Assembly (NCBI GenBank): GCA_021613535.1 | Contig: CP075494.1 | Coordinates: forward strand, 2,914,001-2,978,000 | Origin: Adineta vaga | Lineage: Eukaryota > Rotifera | Reading direction: 5' to 3' | Length of the DNA stretch: 64,000 nucleotides | Part shown: positions 29,813 to 41,402 of the stretch, one piece after another | How the letters are laid out: each line of letters begins with the position of its first letter | How positions within the stretch are numbered: position 1 is the first letter of the stretch | Notes under the pieces: model-generated | The model's database searches: none | What the model saw: the letters and a program-made list of their open reading frames with translations, nothing else | Told to the model about the DNA's origin: nothing | Made by a program: the position numbers and the translations under genes

Positions 29813-30085
29813 ATGCATCGGTCACTAATTTTTCTCACTGTTTTGGCTCTTATTGTGGTAGTTATCTGTGCCGAGGAGCCAATGATCGAGAATATCGAAA
29901 CGGTGGATGAAGTTCCTTTGACAACAGCACAGACGTTTCTTGTCGGTGGACACAATGAAGACGGAGATGATCCAGTTGACATTGGAAAGCGTCACTGGAA
30001 TCGATGGGAACGACATGAACATCGTCGTCATGAACATCATCATCATCATCATCATCATCGTCGTCAATACCGCCGAGGATGGTAA
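29813..30085 (+). CDS. Secreted prepropeptide B with His-rich mature peptide
   Basis: 90 residues. Residues 1-60 (signal peptide, acidic pro region, GKR) are identical to prepropeptide A. The mature part 61-90 is HWNRWERHEHRRHEH, eight more His, then RRQYRRGW. A His/Arg-rich cationic peptide resembles histatin-like metal-binding or antifungal peptides; that is an analogy, not homology. The CAT/CAC run is a trinucleotide-expansion-prone tract and may vary between alleles. Polyadenylation signal AATAAA at 30161-30166. The gene keeps the promoter and spliced leader exon of copy A, so both copies are probably expressed together. Confidence 0.8.
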   Translation: MHRSLIFLTVLALIVVVICAEEPMIENIETVDEVPLTTAQTFLVGGHNEDGDDPVDIGKRHWNRWERHEHRRHEHHHHHHHHRRQYRRGW

Positions 30086-30175
30086 CCAGTTTAACTGAAT
30101 TGCCGCGAAATACTTGTTATTCATATCCAATCAAGCAAACTTTGTCAAATAATTCTTGTTAATAAAATTCAAAAA

Positions 30176-30662
30176 AAAGGAGTCGGAAATTCTGATTTGA
30201 ACAATTTTGCTCATACCTCGGAGAAGTTGTATGGTGATAAAGAGACACGATCATATGACAATTTACACAGCATGTGAAGTTTTTGGTAGATTAAATAAAA
30301 AGATTGTGAATGATTCGATGGTACTTATATGGATATAAGAAGCATTATAGTATGGTATAAATGTTTTTCAGCTAGCATACACTAGGATAGTTACTTGAAA
30401 TTTTGATATTTTGTGAAATATATTCGTTATTTGTTAAAAAATTAAAAAGAGAGAAGAAATGATACCATTTTTGTATATACTATCCTTTATGGAAAGGACA
30501 GAACTCGAACTTGAGGGTGGTGGTTTCAGAGTGTAGCATCACCCAAACCCACAATCACACCCTTAGCTCCAATAGTTAGTTTATTCAAATTGGATTTGCA
30601 AAGAAGAAAAAAAGTAACGAATTGTTCAAATGAAAGAAAAATGCTTGATGATCTTCAGATAT
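30176..30662. other. Intergenic region with foldback element
   Basis: No gene. Foldback element 30511-30573 and a duplicated block 30590-30672 matching 28450-28541. Confidence 0.5.
30511..30573. repeat. Telomere-like foldback element (AGAGTGTAGCATCACCC subtype)
   Basis: TTGAGGGTGGTGGTTTCAGA then GTGTAGCATCACCCAAACCC and ACAATCACACCCTT; core shared with 17691-17739. Confidence 0.7.
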
Positions 30663-31490
30663 TTATGTTATAGCTAAGCACATATTAACCATTGCAAAGG
30701 TTTTAAGCGAATTATTAGCAGGAACGTATGCATTGAGAGTACAACGAAATGATGTAAATATAGGTTTGTGAAAATTTGTATATCCATTAAATGTTAAATA
30801 AGATGCTGAAAATACGTGAAGAATAAAAGGAAAGAAGGTACTACCGATACGTTCCATAGTCATTGGATCACCATAACTATTGTATGATGTACAGCTTTTA
30901 CTGATAGTACCCGTGTCATATCTACTTACAAGATGGTTATTGACGATAACGTATGAATTATCCCAATCAAGATTTTTATAGTCATTCGGTACTGTTGTCA
31001 TAGACGGTAGATCATCAAATGTTATGAAAGTATTTCCATTCGTACAATCTATTTTATCAATAATGAAAAAATCAGATTAGTTTGTATTTTTAAAAAGAAA
31101 CATATGTCTTCATATTCGAATTCAAACAAGATTTATTTCTCTACAAAGGTTGTGAAGTTTACCTACGACCGCGGTTGATATTGTCGTCGTAGTTGGTGCT
31201 GATTTGACAAAAAAAATGAACAAAAGTGTTAGAAAAAGACTGCACAGGTTCCCAATTATGGGAGATATATTTCCGTTGTGTTATTCCAGATTCATGACTT
31301 TCATCTTCCGCTCAGGAAAAAGTGACTACTCAGTTTCTTATACAAAAAAAAGAAATTACACATTTCCCACGATTTGAACGTTATAAAGCTGACGGAGACG
31401 CGAATAATTAAGGATTGATTAAAACTCACCAGGTGGAATTCGTTTTCCAAACTTAGCGATCACAGTCACAATATTTGATTGAGTTACCAT
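30663..31490 (-). CDS. Protein with ITFDDL-type domain, unknown function
   Basis: Three exons join in frame from ATG 31488-31490: a short first exon, a 33-nt Thr-rich exon (APTTTTIST) near 31163-31195, and a last exon from about 31050 to the stop at 30663. The mature part starts DCTNGNTFITFDDLPS, continues with PNDYKNLDWDNSYVI, and ends STFFPFILHVFSASYLTF ... NNSLKTFAMVN. The pattern (F)ITFDDL...P.GY..L.W.N, followed by a beta-sandwich that includes SAYLT-like residues, is one I associate with secreted fungal and bacterial proteins. The first exon is not a good signal peptide, so an upstream exon may be missing. Function unknown. Confidence 0.6.
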
Positions 31491-32231
31491 ACTTATGTTT
31501 TGACTATATATATTCGAAAATAATCGACAGAGATCGCATATCTGGTACAATTGATTGTTTGATAAAAATAAGGTGAAGAAAAAGAAAAGAAAGTTTTGCC
31601 AAAGTCATTGTTAAAGAAACTATAAATTGGTGAAATGAATGAAATTGGAAAAGTGCATTTTATAATACACATCGTTTCATCTGTTGTGTCCTTTCTCTCA
31701 TATCGTGTCTGATATATGCTTGCTTATTATACTCTTAAAAACAAAAACCTGATGTATATCTATTAAATAAAGTTATCAATTCGATTTTTATTCTTAAAAA
31801 ATTGTTATAACGTCCTATTCTATTTTTACTTTAATTATTTGACGATTTGAGAAAAATTAGTTTTTTCTTCATTAACGCTGAAAATTTTGTTCTATCTTAT
31901 ACTAACATCAATTCATTAGTACGCAGTCAATTAATACATTTCACTTTTAATATCATTCTCATTTTTTTCTTCAACTTTTATCAATGGTGTGGATGTGGGT
32001 GAACCCAACAAACCCACGCTCTCTAAATTTGAAGCCTTGGTAATCAAAGGATTAAAATAAGAATTGTTAAATTTAAATTATTCGAAGAAAAATATCTAAG
32101 TCAACATGTTCAAATATCATTTTTCAATAGAGATGACAATTATTTTTGTTATGTTCATTCGATTAGAGATGTTGCTTGTTTATATTCTTTAGTGATAAAA
32201 GAATTTCGTGTAATTAATAAGCCGTTCATAT
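31491..32231. other. Intergenic region
   Basis: AT-rich spacer between divergent genes, with a degenerate foldback element at 31985-32024. No gene seen. Confidence 0.5.
31985..32024. repeat. Degenerate telomere-like foldback element
   Basis: GGTGTGGATGTGGGTGAACC then CAACAAACCCACGCTCTCT; weak member of the family. Confidence 0.45.
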
Positions 32232-32361
32232 GGTAGCGAAAGAAAATATAGCTCTTTGTCTGCATCACTTTTGTCGTGAGTGTCAATTAACTAATGATCA
32301 ATTACAGAAATATCACGATGAATATCTTTTTCTAAACTGATTCTCTCTCGAAGTGTTGAAA

Positions 32362-33573
32362 ATGTCAAATAAGTGTTCGGTAACATGGTGTTATTTACCA
32401 AAATATCAATTCAATTTTGGTCTTGAAGAAGCATTTGTTGAAGCTCCTCCGGCTTTAAATATCGCTTTATGTGCATTGTCACAGATATTAACAAATAATC
32501 ATCTTATGATGAATATACTGGTATATTACCGGTGAGTTCTGCGATAAAATGTTAAATAAAATAAGATTTTTTTGGTGTTTTTAGACGGAAATATCTGAAT
32601 CAGTTCGAAATCGAATAAAAAATACATTCACTCAAACAAATCTACCATCGACTGTTTTTCAAGATGAAGAACTTCTAATAGCACCAGTGTCATGTGCAAT
32701 TTATGGAAGCTATTTAGGGAGAGAAAAAGAAACAGACACCGAAATTATTTATATAAATAGACAAGTACAAAAAAACCTTTTATGAATAATATTTTCGTCA
32801 TTGAGAATGTAATTTTTAGTTAATCGAATATTCGAAGATGAATAATCATCCAACTGATGTTATTCGATACGGTGCCGTTCTACGTTTCTCAATATTACGT
32901 GAACTTGGACATTGGTCATTCCATCATTTTGCTTGCAATATGGATCATGATTTAGAAACACCAAAAGGTTAAATATTTCCTTCGTTTCTCGATTGATTTG
33001 TTTTTCTAATTTTGATTTTATCTATATATAGGAGTTTTAATGGAAGAAGCCGGTGATGCTATTGAATTTTTATTATTTGGATTTCGTATCCAACATTATG
33101 GTCCTGAACATCCAAAACTAATGGTAATAAAAACAAAACATATCGAATAAGATGTCCCATTAATCGTTCTTGGATTTAGATCGATGAAATTGTTACGAAA
33201 TTCAATCGCAGTTATCGTATTATTCCACTGGATTATCTCAAGAGTTTATTTGAAGAAAATACATATGCAAGTAGATATTACTGAATGTAGAACTAGTTTT
33301 TATACTTATTTGGTTGAATGACAATGAAACTAGCATTAATTATGTCATATATTCACATGAATATTTTCTAATTTTAGATGTAAAAGATCATCTGTCTATC
33401 AAAATTTCAATAAAAAAACTACGAGAAGCGGTTGTACTTCATGAAGAATTACAGACATTGAATTTCAAATGAGTATTCAATCCGATAAACGAACCAACAT
33501 TACAATTAACAACAAATCATACTTACATTCCAACAGGAAAACGTATATTTGATCCACATGATAAAAACTATTG
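32362..33573 (+). pseudogene. Unrecognised multi-exon gene with an in-frame stop near its 3' end
   Basis: Exons starting at ATG 32362 join in frame through five further GT-AG junctions (donors near 32520, 32764, 32970, 33123, 33272; acceptors near 32584, 32819, 33033, 33180, 33379). The conserved-looking text includes PTDVIRYGAVLRFSILRELG, HWSFHHFACNMDHD and GVLMEEAGDAIEFLLFGFR. A TGA at about 33470-33472 follows NFK. The same frame then continues open for 33 more codons (VFNPINEPTLQLTTNHTYI and PTGKRIFDPHDKNY) to a TGA at 33573, so the gene probably extends past the first stop and is truncated in this copy. An upstream ATG frame (32232-32339) may be a lost first exon. I recognise no family. 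Confidence 0.45.
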
Positions 33574-34394
33574 AATTTATCTTCATTTTTACATTTTTTG
33601 CAAAGTATTTTCTCCACTATCAGTTTTTCATTGTCTTGCTTAAACGTTGAAAACACAAAATAGATAAAACGTGATTGAACTTCATCGTTTCCGTATACCA
33701 GGAAACAAGTTAGTATCTAGTACAAAATCAATCGTATTTACTCAACAAAACTCTCAGTCCAAACCATGACGATTTTTAACGAATTGTATAAGATGTCAAA
33801 AGTGTGTTGGTTATGTTCGAATTCATAATATGATTTCTTAGCTATAAGAAAAAATGCAATAAAAAAATCTTGTTTTTGTCAATTATATGATTTGATATTG
33901 AATAGAAAATTCGACGTCATAATTTGATTTTTACACCAAATAATTTCTTGTTAGAAGACAAGTTGATATTTTTTTATTTTCATCAAAGAATATTTGTTCT
34001 ATATAATGTTTAACTTGTGTGTGTGTGTTTTGCTTAAATTCTTTGAAATTTTGATATGAATATAATTTGTTAAGAGAGAAGAAGAGAAAAAACATCAGTA
34101 GAAAATGTTCGAAATAGATTCTATCAAATTGTATAGTTTGTTTTCTTTTCTATTCTGTGAAATTTAGATCTTCTAATTTGATGAAAACATGTTGTTTTCA
34201 TTCATGTCGTTGATTGATATGTTAAAGATCTGATTTCTATTGATTACATAAGGAAAAATATTTTGTTCGAGTTAGTTTTCATATTTAACGTTTAATTAAA
34301 TAAGACTTACAAATACTGATGTCAATTTCTTCAAACTAAAGTCAAACAGAAAAAAAGTCAAGTCAAGTCAAGTCAAGTTTGAAAAGTAAAAGAA
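33574..34394. other. Intergenic region
   Basis: AT-rich spacer with a short (GT)n run near 34017-34028 and a (TCAAG)n pentamer repeat at 34357-34378 just before the EF-hand gene. No gene seen. Confidence 0.5.
34357..34378 (+). repeat. (TCAAG)n pentamer repeat in 5' leader
   Basis: Four to five AGTCA/TCAAG units ending 17 bp before the ATG of the EF-hand gene; probably in its promoter or 5' UTR. Confidence 0.7.
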
Positions 34395-34886
34395 ATGAGT
34401 TCATCAATCGACTATCATCAACAATTTCTTCGTGCTGATACAAATCGTAAAGGAAAGATCGATGAAAATCAATTTCGATCCTTTCTCGGACCGATTGAAT
34501 CCAAAACTCAAACTCCACAATTCACAAAAGAAGATGAAGAATCTTGGAATGTAATTAAAACAAAAAAGAAAATTTCTCTTCTTCTATCTTTTCTTTTGTT
34601 TTAGTCAACTCCTGTTATGGAAACATACACATATGAAATTGGTTATGATGTTGCCTATTATGGTTTTGTAGAAGATCCATATAAATATGAAGTTTTCATG
34701 AAAAGTTCTGCAGAACCTTATGAACATTCATATCCTATTGGACCAGATGTTGGAATTGGTGCACCCAATATCGCACATAAAGTGAAAAAATATGATCCAG
34801 CTGGATCAATGTTTTATTTTGCTGATTTTAATCATGATTCGTTTCTCGATGAAACCGAATTCAATTATTTAATGAATTCAATTTAA
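34395..34886 (+). CDS. Small EF-hand calcium-binding protein
   Basis: Exons 34395-34550 and 34605-34886 join in phase 0 to 145 residues. Two EF-hand loops bracket the protein: DTNRKGKIDENQF (about 15-27) and DFNHDSFLDETEF (about 125-137). Both keep Asp/Asn at positions 1, 3 and 5 and an acidic residue at position 12; the second has Ser in place of the central Gly. The middle is Tyr/Pro-rich (YTYEIGYDVAYYGFVEDPYK) and not calmodulin-like. Cytosolic; a calcium sensor or buffer. No signal peptide. The partner is unknown. Confidence 0.85.
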
Positions 34887-35980
34887 GATTTTATTTTTCT
34901 TCTTCTAATTTGTATATTCATGTTTATATATTCTCTTTCTTTTCTCTTTTTTTTCATTTTCTGCTTATTATTCATATTCATTATATATACATATATATTT
35001 CTATATATAGGTCAATCTTTATGCTTTTTCTTTCTTCTTCATTTCGATGAGAATCAATTTGAAAATTCTCATATATGATTTATAGTATTTTATTTTACAA
35101 ACAAAACTGCGCAGTTAGAAAAGAAGATGTTATTATTCATCTTCCTTTCTTTAGATTTAATCAAAACAAAGAGATATATATATATATTTCATCTTTGTTT
35201 TCTTGTTCTTATGATCGATCATAATGTATAGAATATAAATCAATCTTTTCTTCGTTTTTTTTTATTGAAATAAAAACCAAATTCAATCATTTTTGGAACA
35301 TTGTTTAATATCGATTTCTCTCATGATTATAGAATTTGTTCTTGTTAAAATCGAAATTCCGAATTCCAATAGTATCGAATGTGCCTTATTCGACGATATA
35401 AATCAACGTTTTTCAAAAGTAATATTCAACAAATATTTCTTCGAAATGAAAATGGATCTTGTTTAGAACCATTACTTATCAAAGCGTGTCCAAATGAAAG
35501 TATCGATGTTTTGGAGTTTGAAGAAAATGAAATTGCGCATATTTTATATTCCCGAAATAAACGAATAATTAATAAAAATGTATATACGTATATAGAAAAC
35601 GCTTTCATCTTGTTTATTCTTTTCAAAACGATATCAAAGATATAATGTGTTATATAAAGACATACTATCGTGAACGTGCGACTATCTGTCTGAGAATATT
35701 TTTAAAATGAGATATATTGAACTTGTTCGTAATTACGACTGTACACCTTACACATTTTTTACGCTCATATGATCTGAACGATAATGATGCTGTGTGTCGA
35801 AAACATTTGGCCGATAGTAAAATTAATTTTATTTAAAATGCCATACTATAATCCTATGTACTTTTATCAAAAGAAAATTAATGCTATACTCATTAATGAT
35901 ATTTCCAGATGAAAGAAATTCTGATTCATTGATGTTTATTTTCAAAATTTTTATTAAAAACACGTATTCAGAATGATCAT
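34887..35980. other. Intergenic region
   Basis: Very AT-rich between convergent genes, with (TA)n-like tracts near 34980-35010 and 35170-35190. An 88-codon frame at 35379-35645 has no recognisable features. Confidence 0.5.
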
Positions 35981-37050
35981 TCAAGAAATGTCTTCAAGTT
36001 CTTGATTATGATTGATTGAGTCCTCTGAATTTTTAGGTACAATACTATTATTCTTCAAACCACACCATAGTTTAAATTGTTGCCAAGCTTTTTTATACAT
36101 GATATACTTCACTTGCCGACGGAAACGTGATGATGAACCGATAAAAACAAAAAAGCCGATCTACAACAAAGGAACATCATCAAAACTATAACTTTTCTAG
36201 AACAAATTTTTACCGTATAATTGGCCGTAGACAGAGAAAATGTGATCGCTTGAATTAATCGTACAATGATGTATCTCGTCATGTCACTTTTTGAAATAGG
36301 ATAGGTCGTAACATAAATCCGACAGATATTATAAGGTAGTGCCAAACAAACAAAGAAGATAACACGTATGAAAACCATTGCTGTCATTTGTCGATCTAAT
36401 CGACGACGAACAATAGGCAATTGTCGACGAACGATTCGTCGAACATTACGATATGCTAATAAACTAAAAAATGATGCAATTGCAATAGGTAATAAACCAA
36501 TTAAAATCGGATAATAAAAAACTGTTGTATATTGAACAAATACTGAATTTGATATGATACATCCAACTGATGGTCGAATGTCAAAAAATAGTCCAAGTAT
36601 AATGCTATGAATAGTTGCAATAGAAACTATTACAAAACCGACATAGTAAGTCAATTTTATTGTACATATTTGTCGTATATAATGACGATAATTTGTTGAA
36701 AAATATTGATCAACAGTAGCAGAACATATCATGTAATATGTAGTAACAGCAAATATTGGACCTAAAATGTATCGTAATTTACACCAAACGGGAAAACGTC
36801 CTGTTCCGTCATCTCCATAGATCCATGTGAACACGGTTAGAGTTATAAAGATAAAATGAAAAAGAAAATTAGAAATTGATTCGAAAATTATATAGAAAGC
36901 ACATCGATTATCTCGAAAGAGTTTCAATTGACTAAAAACAAGAATATTAATTGCATTACCAACAATTCCCAATATAAATATAGTACAACCACTGTAAAAT
37001 GTGTATTGTGTCACGAAATCAAGAACTTTTGTGAAAAACGATGAAGACAT
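35981..37050 (-). CDS. Rhodopsin-like GPCR, paralogue of the gene at 38994
   Basis: Exons 36214-37050 and 35981-36160 join in phase 0 to 338 residues. Seven hydrophobic segments; TM1 is GCTIFILGIVGNAINILVF with the conserved GN. TM3 ends CSATVDQYFST, where DQY stands in the DRY position. The third loop is strongly basic (RNVRRIVRRQLPIVRRRLDRQ). TM7 is NYTIGFFVFIGSSSRFRRQ, split by the intron immediately before the helix end. The paralogue at 38994-40061 has the same intron position and loop signature, so they arose by tandem duplication after the intron was gained. The ligand is unknown; peptide receptors are the nearest look-alikes. Confidence 0.87.
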
Positions 37051-38993
37051 GAAGATTAATGGTATGATGAGAGTGATAATGACATATTCATTAAAGTTTT
37101 TCTTCTGTTTTTTCTTTTGAGAACAGGAAAAAAAAATGAATACTAATAGAATCTAAATAGAAAAACAAGAGGATTATTTCATGGTTTTTGATTGGTCTCC
37201 TGGTATGTCTCGAGAAAAGATTTAAACGTCTAATGCAGACTAAAAGACACGTCTGAGAGGAACAAGAATGATATGTTTGCATTATTTCACACGCGACGCA
37301 CATAAGTCTAGTTTTTGAGTACCATTTATAAAGGAAATAATCATCATCAAAATCATACAGTAATTCTCTCTACGAAGGAACGTAGAAAATTTGAGGTTAC
37401 ATGATGAATCTGCTCATGTAAAATAATACGTTCCATTTCATCAGTTTTTGTTTTTCGCTTTTTTTCTCATGAAGAATTGTAGGTTTAATTAGTTTTTTTG
37501 TCGTTCAAGAAATTGAATCTTGTTGTTGAATGAAATCAAAAACGAGAATTCTCATCGTAGAGAAAAACCTAATGAGAAACACTGTTTCCTTATGCTTATG
37601 TATCCATATTTCAGTGCTTAAGGTTACATAATAATTTAAAAAAACAAGGGATTACTTTGCATAAAGCACGAGAGTAAAGTATTGAAATTTGATAACATTT
37701 TCAATTAATTATTAGCTATAGATATAAATTATTGATATTTTTCTTAAAACTTGATAAAAGGATGATCAAGGGTAGGAAACACGATTTCTACAAGAAAACG
37801 GTAAACAAGTCAGCAGGCAGAGTTCTATTTCAAAGTACTTAACCATTTAAGATTCTCAAGATAACTGTAAGTAAGAATTGTGAATCATTGGTAAAGATTA
37901 ACGTGTTTAAAAAAAATCAGAAATATAGCGTTAACATCCAATGATAAGACCGTTTTTGAGTTCTTTTACACTTTCTAGAACAATCAGACATATTCAAGAA
38001 GTTTTAAAACTGACCGTATAGAAACAGAGCACAGATCAAACAACATCAAAATTATGGATTTGATTATTTCGATGTAAGAAAAGGAAACAAAAATAAAGAA
38101 AACAATTAATATTAGAAAGTTTTCAAGGCAAAATTCTTAATGAAATTTAATGAATAAAAGCTGTTTCTGTTATGATTTATGAAAGACACATTGTGAAAAA
38201 CCGTCCTTTTTCGGTGAGATGTACGTAGTGAAGAGGATATTTTGGCTATAATAAAACTAAATGAAAAGGAATACAAATAGGCTAGTTTACAGAGTGTTCG
38301 ACGCTCTATCGGAATATGCTATTGGTTTGAATTTGATTTGTTCACTATACGCTTGTTTAATGTTCATATTGTTTGAAAGATACTTATACATTATTGCGTA
38401 GAGTGACGGTAACATACTTTCTAACTACACTAATGGTACAGCTCATAAGAACTTTAGACCATATAAAAAGAATGCAGACTCTTTATTTATCAAGTTTATT
38501 TCCCAGGAAAAATAACAGAACTTCTGAAATAATAGTCATCATACTCACTTCACTTCTATCTTAAACATCATTTATACATATTTTTTATCCAGGCACTTAC
38601 TGCACTATATCTCTTTTTAAATATTTTCATTTCTTGCCATAGACATTTGTCGAACTAAATCTTCTCCACAATGATATTGGATATGAACTAGATCGCTCAA
38701 TAGCGGAGTCTATAAAACGAAATATAATAATAGACAAACTATAAATGCTTGATTTCGGTTTCTTATAAGCAAAGGTTCGTTGGTTGAAGATATACATACG
38801 ACATACGTATGAAAAAAAAAAGAATTTTATCTGAATCCATATTGGATACTTCAGCTATAGTGAGTATGATATTCATCACTAAATTGTACTCTCAAAATCA
38901 TCCACTTCTAGTTCCAGATGATTTCTATTCTCATCAGTGACTCAGTGTTTTTTTTATTAAAACGGATCCATCTTCTATTTTGTAACATGTATG
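37051..38993. other. Intergenic region
   Basis: 1.9 kb without a supported gene. A possible orphan minus-strand exon at about 38617-38710 (TPLLSDLVHIQYHCGEDLVR) has an acceptor and a stop but no partner. Confidence 0.45.
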
Positions 38994-40061
38994 TTAAAGA
39001 TGTGAATTTTGTTCGAGTTCAACACTTGATATTGGTGGAACATTACAAGGACCAATTCGATTGCTACGATGAGGATAAAATCGTCTTTTCCATTGTTGCC
39101 AATACTTTTTTCTCAACACATATTTCACTTGCCGTCGATATGGTGCAGATGACAAGTAGAAGATATAAAAATTGACCTAGAAATATGAGTATGTTATTGT
39201 TAATAATGAAATACAAATGTACAATTTTACCGCATAATTGAGATATAAATTTGAATTAATAATTGCTTGAATTAATCTTTCAACAGCTATTCGCATAGTA
39301 TCTGTCGGATGAATCGAAAGATTAATTGAATAAATACGATAGATGACAAAAGGTGTATTAGTAATAATGTGAAAACAAACACGAAGAAGAACAAGTTTAG
39401 TTAACTGTCGGTCAAGACGACGACGAATCATAGGCACTTGTCGTCGAATAATACGACGAACATTACGAAAAGCTAAGATACTAAAAGAACCTGAAATCAC
39501 AATTGGCAAGAGACCACTTAATATAGGATAGAAAAAATATGAATAATATCGAATTAATATCGAATATGAAGCAGCACAATCACCTGGTTGTTTAGCATTA
39601 AAAAACATTCCAAATGCAAGTGAATGACAAAATGAAAAACATGTTCCACTAATGATTAGATATCGAGCTAATCTCATTGAACTTCTTTGTCGAAAATATA
39701 CTGAATAACTTGTTGCAAGAAATTGATCAATTGCAGTAAAACATATTGTAGAAAATAAGATTAATACAAGTGTTTGTCCTATGATGATTCGTACTTTACA
39801 CCATATAGGAGAAGAATACCATATTTCAAAACCAGTTTGAACAGTTAATAGACGAAGAATAAAATTATATATCAATAAAGCAATATTTATAGTTGATTCA
39901 ACTGTTAAATAGAATACACATTGATTATTTCGATATATTTTAAGGTTTTTAAAGGTGAATATAATCAAAAAATTACCAAATATTCCTATAATAACAAAAA
40001 TAATCATAGTTGAGATGATATAACGCTCGGTAATCGTCGAAATCGCTGACGAAGATAGCAT
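38994..40061 (-). CDS. Rhodopsin-like GPCR, paralogue of the gene at 35981
   Basis: Exons 39231-40061 and 38994-39176 join in phase 0 to 337 residues. TM1 has IFGNFLIIFTF; TM3 ends CFTAIDQFLATS (DQF in the DRY position). The third loop RNVRRIIRRQVPMIRRRLDRQ is nearly the same as in its neighbour. TM7 is LYLNYAVNFYIFYLSSAPYRRQ across the intron. The C-terminal tail is short and basic (LRKKYWQQWKRR). The N-terminus lacks Asn-glycosylation sequons, unlike the receptor at 11 kb. It lies on the same strand as its paralogue, 1.9 kb upstream in the direction of transcription. Confidence 0.87.
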
Positions 40062-41402
40062 ATTTTATTGTTCAATGATTATAATGAAATGTCATCATTA
40101 AAAATACAATGTGCCGTGCGCGCTCTGTTTTTTGTTTTGCAGATGCCGGAAATTCGTTTATTCTTATCCTATTTGATATCATATTAAAATAATTGAGTTA
40201 ATGGAAAACTAGACTTTACAACAAATTCAAATAATACCGGTTAATTATGTGTAATACACGAATCTGTGTATCACTGTTGAAATGCACAGGCAAGGAAGAT
40301 TTTAAAAAAAAAGAACTAGTTGTTGGAAGTCCGGGAGTATAATAAAATAACAAATCTATGTTTCAAAAGTATGAATGTTCATGACTCAATATTCTGAGAA
40401 TCGAACAAATAATAAATATTTATGATTGAGTTGGTTAGCAGGATATTTTCGAACTATTTCAGATTCAGATAAAAGTTTCTCATCTTATGTTTCGGAATGC
40501 GATAGAAATAATCGTTCTTCGAATATAACTATCTACTTTTGAACAATATCATTGCAGTGTTGATATCAAATTCAACAAGAAAAGAATTTGAGAAAAAAAA
40601 CGAGATAAACTTCTTAACCAAAGTTTACCATGATGAAAATCACAGGACGAGCTAATAGATCTTGTTTGGTATTCATCTCTGATAGAAAAAGATATATGCT
40701 GAAGAAAATCATTATCTTCTCAATAATCAAAACGATAAAAGTGAACACGTATTCTTTTTCTACACCCATATACAGAACAATCTTTACTTATTAGAAATGC
40801 ATGACTGAGCACATTTAATGTATGAAAATAGTCAAGAGAAGACAAATTTCATAAAGAAAAGAAATCATTTGAATTTATATCATGACTAATACTAGATGGA
40901 ATTCTACTAATACTTTTATCAACAATACAAATTAATATTATTCAATGAATCAACAAAGAAACGATGGTTATTGTGTTTGTCTATGTTCAGTCAATGAGAA
41001 AATGAATTCATCTGCTACGTATAATCATAATGGAAATTATGGTTATTTGAGATGAAATCCAAATAAGACAAAAGACGACTATAAATAGTCTACATGAAGT
41101 CCAATCTCATTTCTAGCGGATGTGAGTGTTGAGGCAGGTGTGAGTACGTATGCCAGTGTGTATGTGAGTGTTAATAACTTTTCGTATTTCATCCATCTTT
41201 GCAGAAATGGTTTTTATTCGTGACTTTCTGTTCTAGTGTTCCACCATAGTGCCTCTTACTGAAAGGAATGTGTAAGTATGACTCAACCAGACTAAACTCG
41301 CATCATTGTAGAAAGTAAAACAGAGAAAAAAGTCAATCACGAGTGGAGTATTTTGTTTACAGTAAATGCCTACTTTCATACCCACACCCAAACAAATATC
41401 GG
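40062..41402. other. Intergenic region
   Basis: 1.3 kb without a gene. Around 41105-41170 there is a GTGAGTGTTGAGGC / GTGTGAGT-rich stretch, and ACCCACACCCAAAC at 41380-41393; both are weak relatives of the telomere-like family. Confidence 0.5.

Larger units (their letters stand above)
29038..30175 (+). repeat. Tandem segmental duplication, copy B (carries prepropeptide gene)
   Basis: Second copy, offset by about 2.03 kb from copy A. Promoter, 5' UTR intron and the first 60 codons are almost unchanged; the mature-peptide region is replaced by a His/Arg-rich one. Confidence 0.88.

Noticed and set aside
35379-35645. 88-codon plus-strand frame
   Set aside because: Very AT-rich, no recognisable motif, opposite-strand frame of similar length.
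38617-38710. Possible orphan minus-strand exon
   Set aside because: Acceptor and stop present but no upstream exon in frame could be found.
40062-41402. Telomere-proximal or subtelomeric location
   Set aside because: Telomere-like patches are short, scattered and between ordinary genes; there is no long TGTGGG array.
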